Origin: Vicia villosa
Taxonomy: Eukaryota > Streptophyta > Magnoliopsida > Fabales > Fabaceae
NCBI RefSeq assembly: GCF_029867415.1
Contig: NC_081181.1
Span: 77,038,144-77,102,143 of the forward strand
Length of the DNA: 64,000 nt
Reading direction: 5' to 3'
A program made the translations under genes and the position numbers. Under the pieces are notes generated by a model that was not told the DNA's origin, made no database searches, and worked only from the letters and a program-made list of their open reading frames with translations. Of the stretch, positions 21,701-31,950 are shown piece by piece; position 1 is the first letter of the stretch, and every line of letters begins with the position of its first letter.

Positions 21701-22327
21701 ATTAGTCACATAGAACAACTTAGGTTGATTTCTATGCATGTTAACATAGGTAGAGATTCCCTTATCCTTGACCTTAGGGCCATTAGTATGATAATACTAG
21801 GATAGTTAGAGATGTAGGTTCCCTTTTGCACAAAGACAAAAATCAATAAAACACAATAAAATACTTAATAAAGGTTGGAACTAATAAAAAGGGAATGGAA
21901 GCTCTCGTCTCCCTTGCTTTAGGGAATCACTTAAGTGGAAGTTCCCAACCCTAAAAAACACCAACCAAGAGTCGCTCGAGTCTCGCTTGCTTAAGGGAGT
22001 CACTCGAAACGCTCGACATACTTTTCTTTTTGCTTTTAAGAGCAGGTTACTTCCACTTCATTCCCAGCATAAGTCTCCAAAGGTCGAGCACCGGAGTGTG
22101 ATGTAACTTTTCACTAAAAAATACCAACAAATCCTAAAAAACATAGAAAATATTGAGCATAACTACGGCGCTCTGATTCTTCTTAAGAGGATACGAAGGC
22201 ATAGAGGCAACTCTAGCGAGCACAATAATTATTAAAAAAACTTTAAGTTTAATCATGCATTGCATTAGTAATAGATACACCCTTTAGATAGAAACAAACA
22301 TAGGCGGATACCGTCGAGTACGACGGG

Positions 22328-22357
22328 CGTGAGGGGTGCTAGCACCTTCCCCTTGCG
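22328..22357 (+). promoter_or_regulatory. U5 stem-loop of LTR D
   Basis: CGTGAGGGG pairs with CCCCTTGCG (two G-T pairs) around tgctagcacctt. The inner ggtgctagcacc is itself a perfect palindrome. Compared with A', the stem has changed on both sides while still pairing. Confidence 0.6.
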
Positions 22358-22457
22358 TAACAGACTCCCGTACCCTGTTCTCTGGTAGAAAGACCTTATT
22401 CTTATTCTGAGTTAGGTTTTCTGGTATTTCTTTCCCTCGATAGGATAAATATATTAG

Positions 22458-22468
22458 TGGCGACTCTG
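22458..22468 (+). promoter_or_regulatory. Primer-site-like motif in LTR D
   Basis: TGGCGACTCTG lies 23 bp before the LTR end, though no primer-binding site follows the LTR here. Confidence 0.5.
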
Positions 22469-22491
22469 ATCCATTTTTCGCGGTAGCGACA

Positions 22492-22658
22492 CCTTCCCCT
22501 ACTACAAACCCCACCGCCTCTTTAATACTAGATTCTTGGTTTCCTACAACATTGGAAAAGTGCCCCCCCCCCCCATTTCCCACTACATTAACCACTGGAT
22601 TCTCACTAGGTACCGTTGACATTTCTCCAACCCTGACCCCGTAGATAAAAATTGTCAC
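22492..22658 (-). pseudogene. Unrecognised coding-like fragment next to LTR D
   Basis: On the minus strand a frame reads EMSTVPSENPVVNVVGNGGG and later NQESSIKEAVGFVVGEGVA before running into the LTR. Composition looks protein-coding (Ser/Thr/Val/Asn rich) but I recognise no family. A 12-C run at 22563-22574 encodes the Gly run. It may be a fragment of a gene or element interrupted by D. Confidence 0.25.
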
Positions 22659-22760
22659 TTAACAATTCTCTGTAGGTAAACAATTGGCAACAAAATTATG
22701 GATGTATATCAAAGTTTTATAACCATAAGTAAATGTGCTTAACTTTAAATGGGAAACTAA

Positions 22761-22786
22761 TCAGAAACCCGTGCTGCCGCACGGGT
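22761..22786 (-). mobile_element. Probable Helitron 3' terminus with hairpin
   Basis: ACCCGTGC (22767-22774) pairs with GCACGGGT (22779-22786) around a TGCC loop: a perfect 8-bp GC-rich stem. On the minus strand it is followed by tt and then CTGA, which fits the Helitron CTRR end, with T as the next flanking base, as expected for insertion between A and T. The hairpin-to-end spacing is shorter than the usual 10-12 nt. Confidence 0.55.
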
Positions 22787-23140
22787 ACTTGATATTTGTT
22801 TATTATGTAAATAACTATATAAATTTATGAATTTGATATTCTTCAAATAGTAATCATATGATAATAGAACTAAAATTAGTTTTATAATAATGTGAATATA
22901 CATGAAAGAGTCTTAATGTCGTAACATATTTCTTGTCTCAAAAGAAGATGTAAAATACAAGATTTGTTACAAAGGATTATAACATTTCATAGACTTGCAA
23001 CACGAATCTTCAAAATGTAGTGGATGCTTGAACCTGAAAAACGCATAAAATTTAAATAGACATTAAAAATGTAAATTATAAAAATGCATTATAAGTTATC
23101 TATCATGGAATGATGAAATAGTTTAAGCAAAAGATACCTT

Positions 23141-24953
23141 TCACATGTTTTTGAACACTTTTTTGAACACAACGTTAGTGGTGTTACACATTGGTTCTCT
23201 ATCTTTATCATTAATAAGAATCTTTAATCCCTTTTTTGATTTAACTCTTGAGATAGCCACATATAATTGACCATGAATAAAAACTTCTTTTGGAAAATAC
23301 AAATCAACATTGTCAAGAGATTGCCCTTGAGACTTGTTAATTGTCATGGCAAAGGAAAGTATAATGGGGAATTGGCGTCCAACCAATTTAAATGGCCATA
23401 GTGACTGTGAGGGGGACAAAGACATCCTAGGAATATAAATGATGTCACCAATATTTTTTTTCCAAAATTGATCTTAGCTTCAATCATTTGAGAAGCAAGT
23501 CTGGTTACAGTGAGTCGTGCACCATTGCCAAAGCCTTCAGACTGATCTAGATTGCGCATTAAGATTGCCAAAAGTTTTAAGAGCATTTAGGAACTCGGGT
23601 GAAACATACTCATATGCATCAAAGTTAGTAGCATCAGATTTATCTATAGAATCACTACTAAAGTATTCTTTGTCTTCTCCTACAACAATTGCAAAATTTA
23701 AACAATTAATGAATAACTACTATCACTAAGTATTTCCTATTAACGTAATAAAGTAGGAATAAGGGCAAGTTAGTTACCTGGAAGAAGGTTTGTTATATAT
23801 TGGTTGATATCATGTACTACTTCAACTGTTGAAGCTAAGATTGCACGACTTTGGAGATAGTTGGAATCAAGATAGTTATGAATGAGATCAGCGTAGGTAT
23901 CCCCAACAATTGCCTTAATGGGATCAGAAGAGTTTGAAATTAAAAACTCATCTAGAATACAAATATCAGCATAACCATCATTCGGCTCACACATGGTCGC
24001 ATCCCCAATATTTAATATCCACTATGAAAATCTCCTAATGTCATTAGTAGTAGAAGTAGTTGCACCGGATTGTAAGCGCATGTTCTTTGTAAGCTTCAAG
24101 ACCTTACAGTGATCCCAAATATAAGAAGAATTGATTGTTGCATGGATAATATCAGATCTAGTACCTCTTGGTATAACGGGGATAATTTGTCTGAAGTCCC
24201 CACCAAACACAACAACCTTACTCCCAAATATTTTATGAAATGCATGTGGCATTCCACTCATAATATCTTTCAAGGATATATCAAGAGACTCAAAGCAAAA
24301 TTTGTTAGCCATGGGAGCTTCATCCCGTATAATAAGATCTGTCATCTTTAGAAGCTCGGCAAGATCATCTTTTTTGTTAATGTTGCAAATAGAAGTTTCT
24401 AAAGTAGGGGCAGGAATCTTAAACATAGAATGAGTTGTTCTTCCACCTGGTAACAACAAACTTGCAATCCCACTTGAGGCAACAGGCAAGACAATTTTTT
24501 TCTTAGACCTAAGTGCGGCTGATAAAGTGTTCTACATAAAGGTCTTACCAGTTCCACCGTAGCCATATAAAAAACACCCCACCTCGTTGCTTTTCTACAA
24601 CATCCATAATTTCCTCAAAATGGGTCTTTGCTCATCTACAAATTAGAGAAGTTTGAAAAACAACATTAAAACAATGTCAATGCACATATTATTTTAAACT
24701 ATTGTTATAGTACATTATTATTACCTGTAAGAAAAGAGTACAAATTAGCAAAAATTTGTTGTTGTTCAAGAACATCGTATTGACGCTCATCATAAAGAAG
24801 CATATTTCCTATAAAGGAAACAATAAAATCTTTTGGATATGGCATTGGCTTGAAATCTTTCAAACTTTTATTATTGTTTTGTAACAGTGTTTCAATAGTG
24901 ATTAACGTAAGTTCCTTTAGCTCCCTATCAGTTAGTGTCAAACCTACGATCAA
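23141..24953 (-). pseudogene. Helitron-type PIF1-like DNA helicase, decayed
   Basis: ATP-dependent superfamily 1B helicase, the C-terminal module of plant Helitron Rep/helicase proteins. Pieces in minus-strand order: DERQYDVLEQQQIFANLYSF (about 24780); a probable intron around 24635-24730; Walker A YGYGGTGKT (near 24550, in a frame with stops); ASSGIASLLLPGGRTTHS; Walker B IIRDEAP (near 24310); VVFGGDFRQIIPVI; LTKNMRL; and, after a non-coding gap around 23600-23770, FAMTINKSQGQSLDNVDLYF and GQLYVAISRVKSKKGLKILI, the signature of the last helicase motifs. At least one stop replaces a Trp after Walker A and there are frameshifts. No Rep (rolling-circle nuclease) domain was found; it should lie further right and may be lost. 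Confidence 0.8.
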
Positions 24954-25047
24954 AAAGTAGTAATAAAAATGTAGTTATTGTCAAACCTATATTTAAAAAA
25001 GTGTAGCATAAATATAGTTACTTATTTATTTACACAAAAACTATAGA

Positions 25048-25143
25048 AGTCAGATACTTCAAAATGGCCGTATCATGTCCTGCTCTATTGTATCAAGTCA
25101 GATACTTCAAAATGGCCGTATCATGTCCTGCTCTATTATATCG
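25048..25143. repeat. 48-bp direct duplication
   Basis: Two copies of a 48-bp unit starting agtcagatacttcaaaatgg, at 25048 and 25096, differ by a few bases. It lies in AT-rich DNA upstream (in minus-strand sense) of the helicase remnant. Confidence 0.9.
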
Positions 25144-26472
25144 GCAGAATTTCACCCATAATTACTGGCCATAAGTCTACTTTTCGATTTACTATATAAC
25201 AGCCAACTTGAACACATCATGGTTTATTTAATACATTATAATAGGTCCCTATGTAATTGAAGTTGCATTGAAATGGCACCTAAGTGATATGCAGTAACAG
25301 ATGGCATTCATTTATGGTTTTCTCATAGTACAGTTATCATTTATATGCATTATATTCAAAGTAATTCTTTACAATTTTTGATGGTACGGTTTTGTTTATG
25401 GCTTAATGCAAGTTTAATGCAATGGTTTTTCTACTAAATGGAACTTCATGAGTAAACTCTTTATTATATGGCCAGGTTAGCTTTCATAGGTAGTAATATA
25501 ATTGAAAAAAATTGCACAACAGAATTGTTATCAGTTTTTATGAAATTAATAGAACAACAACGTCAACATAAATGAACGGTCAAATTTCGCATGCTGGAAA
25601 CAGAATTCGTACAACAAGTAAAGATGAAATACCTTGATCTCCTGCCAATAATCGTTGATCATTGGACAGTTGGTCGCCTAAATTCCCTGAATGAAATTAT
25701 GTTATTAACAGTACAATAATTGCAACTGATCAGTTTTGTTATGCTATCTTATAGTCTACTATACTTTATTTATCATTGTAATCTAAGACCATGTACCTAT
25801 TTTGTGAGGTTGAATCGGTTGTGCACTTATTAGTGGTTGTTTGTTGTTTATACGTTTGGGTAGCAAATTTTCTCCTCAAGTTAATAGTCAGGCTGGGAAC
25901 TCCCAGTTGCTTCCTAGGCCTGCCCCTACCTGGTTTGGTGACTCCCGGACATCTGCATTTTCAAAACAAAGCAAATGGAAGTTACTTGTGCTCAAAACCA
26001 TAGTATTGTTATGTTCAGACATGTTCATTAGCTGTTATAAAAACCTTAGTGAACTGCATATATAAATTGTGTTAACATCTCTAGTAAACATAAAGAATGA
26101 TCAAAGATTTAGAAATTGGATTTCTCATACTGTGGTTGAGTTACGGCATCCAACAAATGGCTTGTCTTGTTGGGGTGTGTTGCAGCTGAAGTTGGTTGTT
26201 GATTCCAGAACTGTCGCGTTGAACTGTGACAGCTTAAGCTCTTGGGTAAAAACAATAAAATAATGGGTTTTCGTTGAACATTTATAAAGAGCACATGGGT
26301 AATAAATGACGCAATCAGCTCAATAGTTATAAAAGCAAAAAGAAAATGTTTTGAGAGTCTGTACCTAGATTCATTCTTTGATTCGGTTGTCCCTTTCGGA
26401 GTGGCTGTCCCAATTTGATTTGTTAGGATACGCAAGTTTCTCCTCAATTTAAAAGCTATATTTGGAACTCCC
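25144..26472. other. AT-rich region without a recognised gene
   Basis: No convincing coding gene is visible. A word of about 35-40 bp recurs imperfectly at about 25866 and 26428 (tctcctcaa..tta..., ending ggaactccc). Read on the minus strand, the second copy is in a frame with GVPNIAFKLRRNLRILTNQ. This may be decayed N-terminal exons of the Helitron gene or a captured fragment. The copia fragment F interrupts the second copy at 26473. Confidence 0.35.
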
Positions 26473-26833
26473 TGTTGGTGCACAATGAATAAAGATGATA
26501 ACAAAGAATAACGGCGCAAAGATTAATGAGAGAGAATAAATGTATATTCTACTACTTGTGTTGATAATAAATGGTAGCTACTACAAGGCTATTTATACAA
26601 AAGAAAATTGCCACCTAAGCCCTAACAGACTAAACTTAGTGAACAAGTTTAAGGTACAAACAGCACAATACTACAAAATACTAAAGTACCCTTACTAACT
26701 AAATAACTAAGCTAACAGGACCCAGAAGGTAGAACTTCTGGTCAACACTATCTTCTGAGTAACCATCAGAAGATCAGCCCACATCAGAACCTCTGATGCT
26801 CATCTTCTGAATATGAATTACTCTTCAATACCA
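26473..26833 (-). mobile_element. 3' LTR of copia fragment F
   Basis: 361 bp. On the minus strand it starts TGGTATTGAAGAG after the purine-rich aattaaggga and ends ...gtgcaccaaca. A TATA-like TATAAATA (minus) lies at 26590-26597. Upstream of it, at 26720-26816, is a cluster of short palindromes built on CAGAAG/CTTCTG, including catcagaacctctgatg. Confidence 0.65.
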
Positions 26834-26859
26834 TCCCTTAATTCATATTCTTCAATCAA

Positions 26860-28340
26860 AGCTAACAACGCCAATTCCATTCCTTAAGAGAAGAAATTGA
26901 TCCGTCTTGATTGCCTTCATCAGAACATCTGCCAGCTGCTTCTGGGTGCTGCAATGCACAACCTCTAATGTTCCATTCTGGACTTGGCTTCTCAAGAAAT
27001 GATACTTACGTGTAACACAGGATTCTTGGCAAGATTGATTGCAGACTTGTTATCAATCATCAGCTTCAGAGGCTTCTTCACTCTAATATTCAGATCTTCT
27101 AATAAGTTCGGAACTCACACAGCTTGACATGAAGCTACAGCGCCTGCAATGTACTCAGCTTCACGAGTTGATAGAGCAACAACAACTTGCTTCTTGGAAC
27201 TCCAAGAAATAGAACCTCCCAGAAACATAAACAAATATCCAGAGGTACTCCTTCTATCAAATCTGTCTCCACACCAATCAGAGTCAGAGTAACTCAATAA
27301 CTCTGATTCTTCCTTTATCCCAGAAGGAAACAATATGCCACACTTAAGAGTTCCATTGACATATCTTAAGACTCTGACAGCAGCTTGGTAATGGGACCAC
27401 TTAGGTTTACTCATGAACCTACCAACCAATCCAACTGCATAGCATATATCAAGTCTGGTATTACACAAATACCTCAAAGAACCCACCAACTGTTTGAAGA
27501 TCGTAGCATCAACATATTCACCTTCAGAGTCAGAGTCCAACTTCTGATTCATTTCTGACGGCGTAACAGCGGCTTTCCAATTCTCTAACTTGAATTTCTT
27601 AAGAAGTTTTAATTCATACTTCAGCTGATGCAGAATGATACCATGTTCTAAGTACACAATCTCCATCCCTAGAAAATATGACATTTTTCCAAGGTTTGTA
27701 ATCTCAAACTCATTCATCAGCACCTTCTTGAACTTCATCAAATATTTTGGACAACTCCCTGTAAGCAATATGTCATCAACATAAAGACATAACAGAATCA
27801 TATTGCTTCCAGCATGTTGCACATAAACTCCATATTCCATCTCATACTTCTGAAACCCTTGCTTCTTGAAAAACGAATCAATTTTCAAATTCCAAGCTTT
27901 GGGCGCTTGCTTTAGTCCATACAGAGCTTTATGTAATTTGTACACCATCCCTTCCTGATTCTTTTTCACAAAGCCAGGTGGTTGTGACACATATACCTCC
28001 TCTTGTAATGGACCATTCAGAAATGCAGACTTTACATCCAGATGCATCAAGGACCAACCTCTGTTTGCAGCTAACACAATCACCAACCTGATTGTTTCAT
28101 GTCTAGCTACAGGAGCAAACACCTCAAAGTAATCTAGTCTAGGTTTCTGAAGAAAACCTCTCGCCACTAGCCTCGCTTTGTGTTTACCAACTGATCCATC
28201 TGGCTTCAGCTTTACCTTGAAAACCCATCTGACGCTGATGGCTTTCTTCTTCTTTGGAAGTTCTGCCAGCTTCCAAGTCTTGTTTCTTTCTATAGCCTCA
28301 AGTTCTTCTTTCATAGCATTCAGCCAGACTTGGATGAACG
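26860..28340 (-). pseudogene. Ty1/copia pol fragment (RT-RNase H) of element F
   Basis: The minus-strand frame begins within WLNAMKEELEAIERN, the usual start of copia RT. RT motifs follow: [53 protein letters not shown] (catalytic YVDD) and LGKMSYFLGMEI. Then RNase H: LLSYSDSDWCGDRFDRRSTS, ALSTREAEYIAGA. A TGA at 27115-27117 replaces a Trp after SCQAV. Beyond it the frame continues with MIDNKSAINLAKNPVLH, a small deletion, then GTLEVVHCSTQKQLADVL and ends IGVVSFD. Gag, protease and integrase are missing, the fragment being cut near 28340. The YSDSDWCGD type and the short LTR point to a Tork/TAR-like lineage; lineage is tentative. Confidence 0.85.
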
Positions 28341-28680
28341 CATAATTTTGTCTATTGTTTGCAGGTTTGTCGGGTGTGTGTCAAAGTCCTCACCTTACGG
28401 TGTTTTTCATCTACCGATGAATTTTTGCTAGGCGCGATTCGTGATTGAGCTTGTTTTGTTTTAGAATGTTTTGTATGATTTTTGTACTTAGGATTCGTTT
28501 CATTTTCATGTTCGTTGTAGGATTGTGGTAAGTATTTACTTTGTTCGTACGTTTTTGTTTAAATCGTACAATTGTTTCGTTTTTCTAAACTTTGTTGATT
28601 CTTGATTCTTTGGATTTTTACTTTTGCGATTTGAGTGTTTGGCCTTGTCTGAGGACAAACAAATTCAAGTTGGGGAGAGT
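28341..28680 (+). mobile_element. 3' UTR of an Athila-like Ty3/gypsy element
   Basis: Non-coding plus-strand DNA ends in gaggacaaacaaattcaagt followed by tggggagagt directly before the LTR at 28681. A '(g)aggacaa..caagt(t)ggggag' end is typical of plant Athila elements, where it forms the polypurine tract. The rest of the element to the left is missing and replaced by copia fragment F. Confidence 0.65.
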
Positions 28681-30091
28681 TGTTAAGTGCCAAAATGTAG
28701 TTATTTTGTGTTTGTAAATAGTGGCACTTATCGATACTTTTTTGTTAATACCGTTTGAATAATTCCCCGTTTTTGTTTATATTTGTATCGTTTGTGTTTT
28801 GTTACATTTTCGTGTAAATATATATCGTTTGATAGTTTTGTTGTCTTTTTGTAGGTATTTATGCGTGTTCGATGCTTTGAGGAATACATGTGGCGAGCAC
28901 GCGATTTTACCAATTCATCGGCCGATAGCGCTCAAAACAAATATGATAAAAATCATCAATTTCATTGATATTTATTCATTGTTAGATAGAGCATGGAATA
29001 AGCTTTCCAACGCTTCGAACCGGGCGCAAATCGGAGTTACGGTTCTCAAGATATGGCCAAAATAAGATTTCTGTTGAGCGGGCTTGACCGCGCTAAGCGC
29101 GGTCTGGGAGCATTTTTGACACGTTTGGCAGAAAGTTTGGCGCTTAGCGCGGGTTTTTGGCGCTAAGCGCGGTCTGGCGGTTTAAGTCCAATAAATAACA
29201 GCCCGCTTAGCGCGGTAGGCGTGCTTAGCGCGGTCTGCGACTTCAGTTTTTGTATATATGTTGTAAAATCAGATTTTTTAGGTTTTTTAGCACCTCTTTC
29301 CCCCATGGAAGAGCTCTGATCCATTTTTTATAGTTTAGAGGCTTAGGAAACACCATTGGATGCTACATCATGTGGATTGACTATGGATTTGTCTCGATTT
29401 CCTTGTAATGGTGAGAGTTTCCGGTTCATCTTCTTTCTTCCCTATGTTTCATTCTTGTGGTGGGTTTTGTATGTATATTTCTACTCTTATTGTATGTACA
29501 TTTGTTGATCTTGGGATCGTTTATATATTCGCTTTATAAATCATCATTGTTGTTGTTCTTGATCTTTTTGCTTAAATGCTCTGGATTTGTGTTGTTGCAG
29601 ACATGGACATCATAGATCTTGATTAGGAATGATAACTGTTAGTTTCTGGATTGCAGACATGGATTTAGGGCTAACAATTGTAGTGGGTATCGAGTTTAAT
29701 GCCTCCGTGTTGTTTGTGTCGGTGGAGAAATCACTGATGTGAATAGTGTGGTTGAGCTTTCGTCGGTGTCGCAGACATGGGCACCGATGTGGCGTCTCGA
29801 TTGATGCCCAGTGATGTTGATGCGTATTATGAGTGTCGAGCGATAGATCTTCGGATTTAAGTATTAGACGGTAGAACAAAATACAATTCCACAACTCTTT
29901 CTCTTAGACTATTGAGAATGTTTATCTGCTTTTATTTACTTTTCCCGCATTTACTTTCCGCACCCAAATCATGAAACTTAGAACGCGAGATAGTCGAACG
30001 AAAGTTTTTCTCAACCAATCTCTGTGGACACGATTATTCCCGGATAAATATTTCCAGATCTTTTGTTGCTTGCCGCTTTACCGATTCAACA
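28681..30091 (+). mobile_element. LTR of the Athila-like element
   Basis: About 1.41 kb, starting TGTTAAGTGCCAAAATG and ending accgattcaaca. No primer-binding site follows, so this is a 3' LTR. It carries five CGCTAAGCGC/CGCTTAGCGC-type palindromes at 29091-29231 immediately upstream of a TATATA sequence at 29253. The 5' boundary matches the known TGTTAAGTGCC start; the 3' boundary is my best reading. Confidence 0.65.
29091..29231. repeat. Array of CGCTWAGCGC palindromes in the Athila-like LTR
   Basis: Sites lie at 29091-29100, 29141-29150, 29161-29170, 29204-29213 and 29222-29231 (last one tgcttagcgc). Most are followed by ggtctgg or a similar word. They end about 20 bp before the TATA-like sequence. 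Confidence 0.85.
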
Positions 30092-30107
30092 GAATATAAA
30101 AGGAGAA

Positions 30108-30388
30108 ATGAGTGTGTTGAATTTAAATCATATAACCCATGAAAACCATCAAATTGTCAAATTCTAAGGAGAGATTCATAGAGTCCCAGTACATGTGTTG
30201 GTGGACAGTGGTGCGACACACAAATTTATTTCCCAGAAGATGGTGCATAAAATGGAAGGCCAATAAAAGATTCTCCCCAAATGAAGATCAAGTTAAGAGA
30301 TGGGTTCCAAATCACGACAAAATGTGTGTGTCACGGGTTAGAGATAAGTATGGGATCATTCAAATTAGTGTCAGACATGCATTTATTA
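30108..30388 (+). pseudogene. Protease fragment of a chromovirus-like Ty3/gypsy element
   Basis: An in-frame segment reads MSVLNLNHITHENHQIV, then a TAA, then VPVHVLVDSGATHKFISQKM. This is the retropepsin active-site region D-S-G-A-T of Ty3/gypsy elements. After a frameshift near 30265 the homology resumes in another frame (MKIKLRDGFQITTK, then CHGLEISMGSFKLVSDMHL), which is the usual continuation of that domain. It is only about 280 bp and is flanked by the Athila-like LTR on the left and the B LTR fragment on the right. The family is distinct from the Ogre protease at 14638. Confidence 0.75.
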
Positions 30389-31309
30389 AATGAATAAAAA
30401 TAATATAAAATCAAATAAAATTTAGAAATTCGTGGAATTTGGATTAGAAACTCTTGGATACTTGGGAAACAAGTTTGGACTATAACAAATTGGGCCTCCT
30501 TGTAAAAATATTCATTTTGAATCTTTTTTTCTTCACATTTTTTCCCTCCAAAATGGTCCAACTCTGACAAGGCCTATCTCCCTTAATTTTTGAGGTATGG
30601 AGGAGTTCTAGGACTTTTTAGAAACCTTAAAGAGTCCTCTAACTATTGTTTTTGGTCTTACGTCAAAATAATTTTCCATGCTCCTTGTGTGCTCTTTTGA
30701 AAAAGATATCTTTTGGTTGACCTTTAAAAAGGACCTATAATGTTTTGATCCATATCTCTCAATTGGAGCATTTTTGGACTTGGCATGTGAGAGACAAAAT
30801 TGTAGAGAATTCAATTTTCTTCAAAATGAGCTTTGAATGGAAATTTCTGATGTTCCATGTGGGAGTTATGGCTGGTCAAATTTCAGTTGACTTTCTCCTA
30901 TGAAAACCCTAATTTAGAAACTTTTGGAATTGTTGATTTCTGATCTTTCCTTGATGAACCATGATCAATTCTTGATCAAATGGTGAATGATACTTCAATA
31001 TGAGGATGATGAAAAAAAATCAGGAGTTTTTGACCATAGTTGACTTTTAGGTTAAATTAGTCGACTGTTGACTTTTTGAGCAATTGAGTGATCAATCTTT
31101 TGAATTGAGACCTGAAGTTTGTCATGGAGGTAGTGTGGGGTACAATAGACCATATGGGATACCTTGGAGCCTTAGGTTCGTTAATTTTTCCTCAGAACAC
31201 CAAAACCCTAATTCTTTGAGCCTTGTTCAGGAGAGAGTGTCTTTGAGCTTTGTACCTTGATTTGAATTTGAACAAGAGAAATAGTATGGGCAAATTTTGG
31301 GGTATGACA
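30389..31309 (-). mobile_element. 3' LTR fragment (first 0.9 kb) of element B
   Basis: On the minus strand the LTR starts TGTCATACCCCAAAATTTGC at 31309 and aligns with 62626-63541, the start of B's 5' LTR. Similarity stops abruptly at about 30389, after taaatgaataaaaataat, so the remaining 2.9 kb of the LTR is deleted. It contains TTGAC boxes (31030-31080) and a telo-box. Confidence 0.85.
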
Positions 31310-31341
31310 GCTGCCCCTGTTCAATTTTCTTAAACCTGAAG
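31310..31341 (-). promoter_or_regulatory. Polypurine tract and upstream box of element B
   Basis: The minus strand starts cttcaggtttaagaaaattg and ends caggggcagc next to the LTR. It has the same layout as in A' and C. Confidence 0.8.
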
Positions 31342-31609
31342 ATGTAGAGTGGTTTGTGTGCCATTCGGTATCTGAAGGTGGAAGAGGATTGAACACTAGA
31401 ATACCAAGAAATTTGCCCTTGCTGAGGTAGGGACTTTTCGGAGATGGGCTTAAAAATGCCATCTAGGCAGAGTGTTGTCGGATATGGGCTTTAAAGATGC
31501 CATCCATGCCTTGAGAGAAATTTTACTGGGATGGGCTTAAAGATGCCATCCTGCTTGAGAGTCAGAATACGTCGTACGTTGGACCGTATATGAAGGGTAT
31601 ACTTTGAAT

Positions 31610-31950
31610 GAGTTGTACGTTAGACTAGAGGATGGGTCTTGCGTTAGACTAAATCCAATTTGCATCCGTAGATGTCTGGAAAACCGTGCGTTAGGTTGAA
31701 GGATGAGTCGTGCGTTAGACTAAATCCAATTTGCATCCGTAGATGTTTGGAAAACCGTGCGTTAGGTTGAAGGATGAGTCATGCGTTAGACTTAATCCAA
31801 TTTGCATTCGTAGATGTCTGGAAAACCGTGCGTTAGGTTGAAGGATGATTCGTGCGTTAGACTAAATCCAATTTGCATCCGTAGATGTCTGGAAAACCGT
31901 GCGTTAGGTTGAAGGATGAGTCGTGCGTTAGACTAAATCCAATTTGTCGA
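31610..31950 (-). repeat. 71-bp tandem array in the 3' UTR of B
   Basis: The word aaccgtgcg recurs at 31682, 31753, 31824 and 31895, an exact 71-bp step, about 4.5 units. Each unit divides into three pieces of 24, 25 and 22 bp, which on the plus strand begin gttag, gttag and gtaga. Confidence 0.95.

Larger units (their letters stand above)
18764..22491 (+). mobile_element. Partial LTR of Ogre-type family D (R-U5 part)
   Basis: The right end (22270-22491) is plainly related to the 3' ends of the C LTRs. It shares the segment ending GTGGCGACTCTG..CCATTTTTCGCGG, the final gcgaca, the U5 hairpin, and the block caccctttagatagaaacaa. The part from about 18980 is rich in cttcatc and tcttcacc, like the transcribed leader of C just after its TATA box. 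The first 1-1.5 kb (U3) is absent and no primer-binding site follows 22491, so this is a fragment. Nothing coding is visible in 18764-22270; 18770-18970 has repeated taacagaaa words. Confidence 0.6.

Noticed and set aside
30139..30393. 84-residue plus-strand frame
   Set aside because: It is a shadow frame of the chromovirus protease fragment, whose homology lies in the other two registers.
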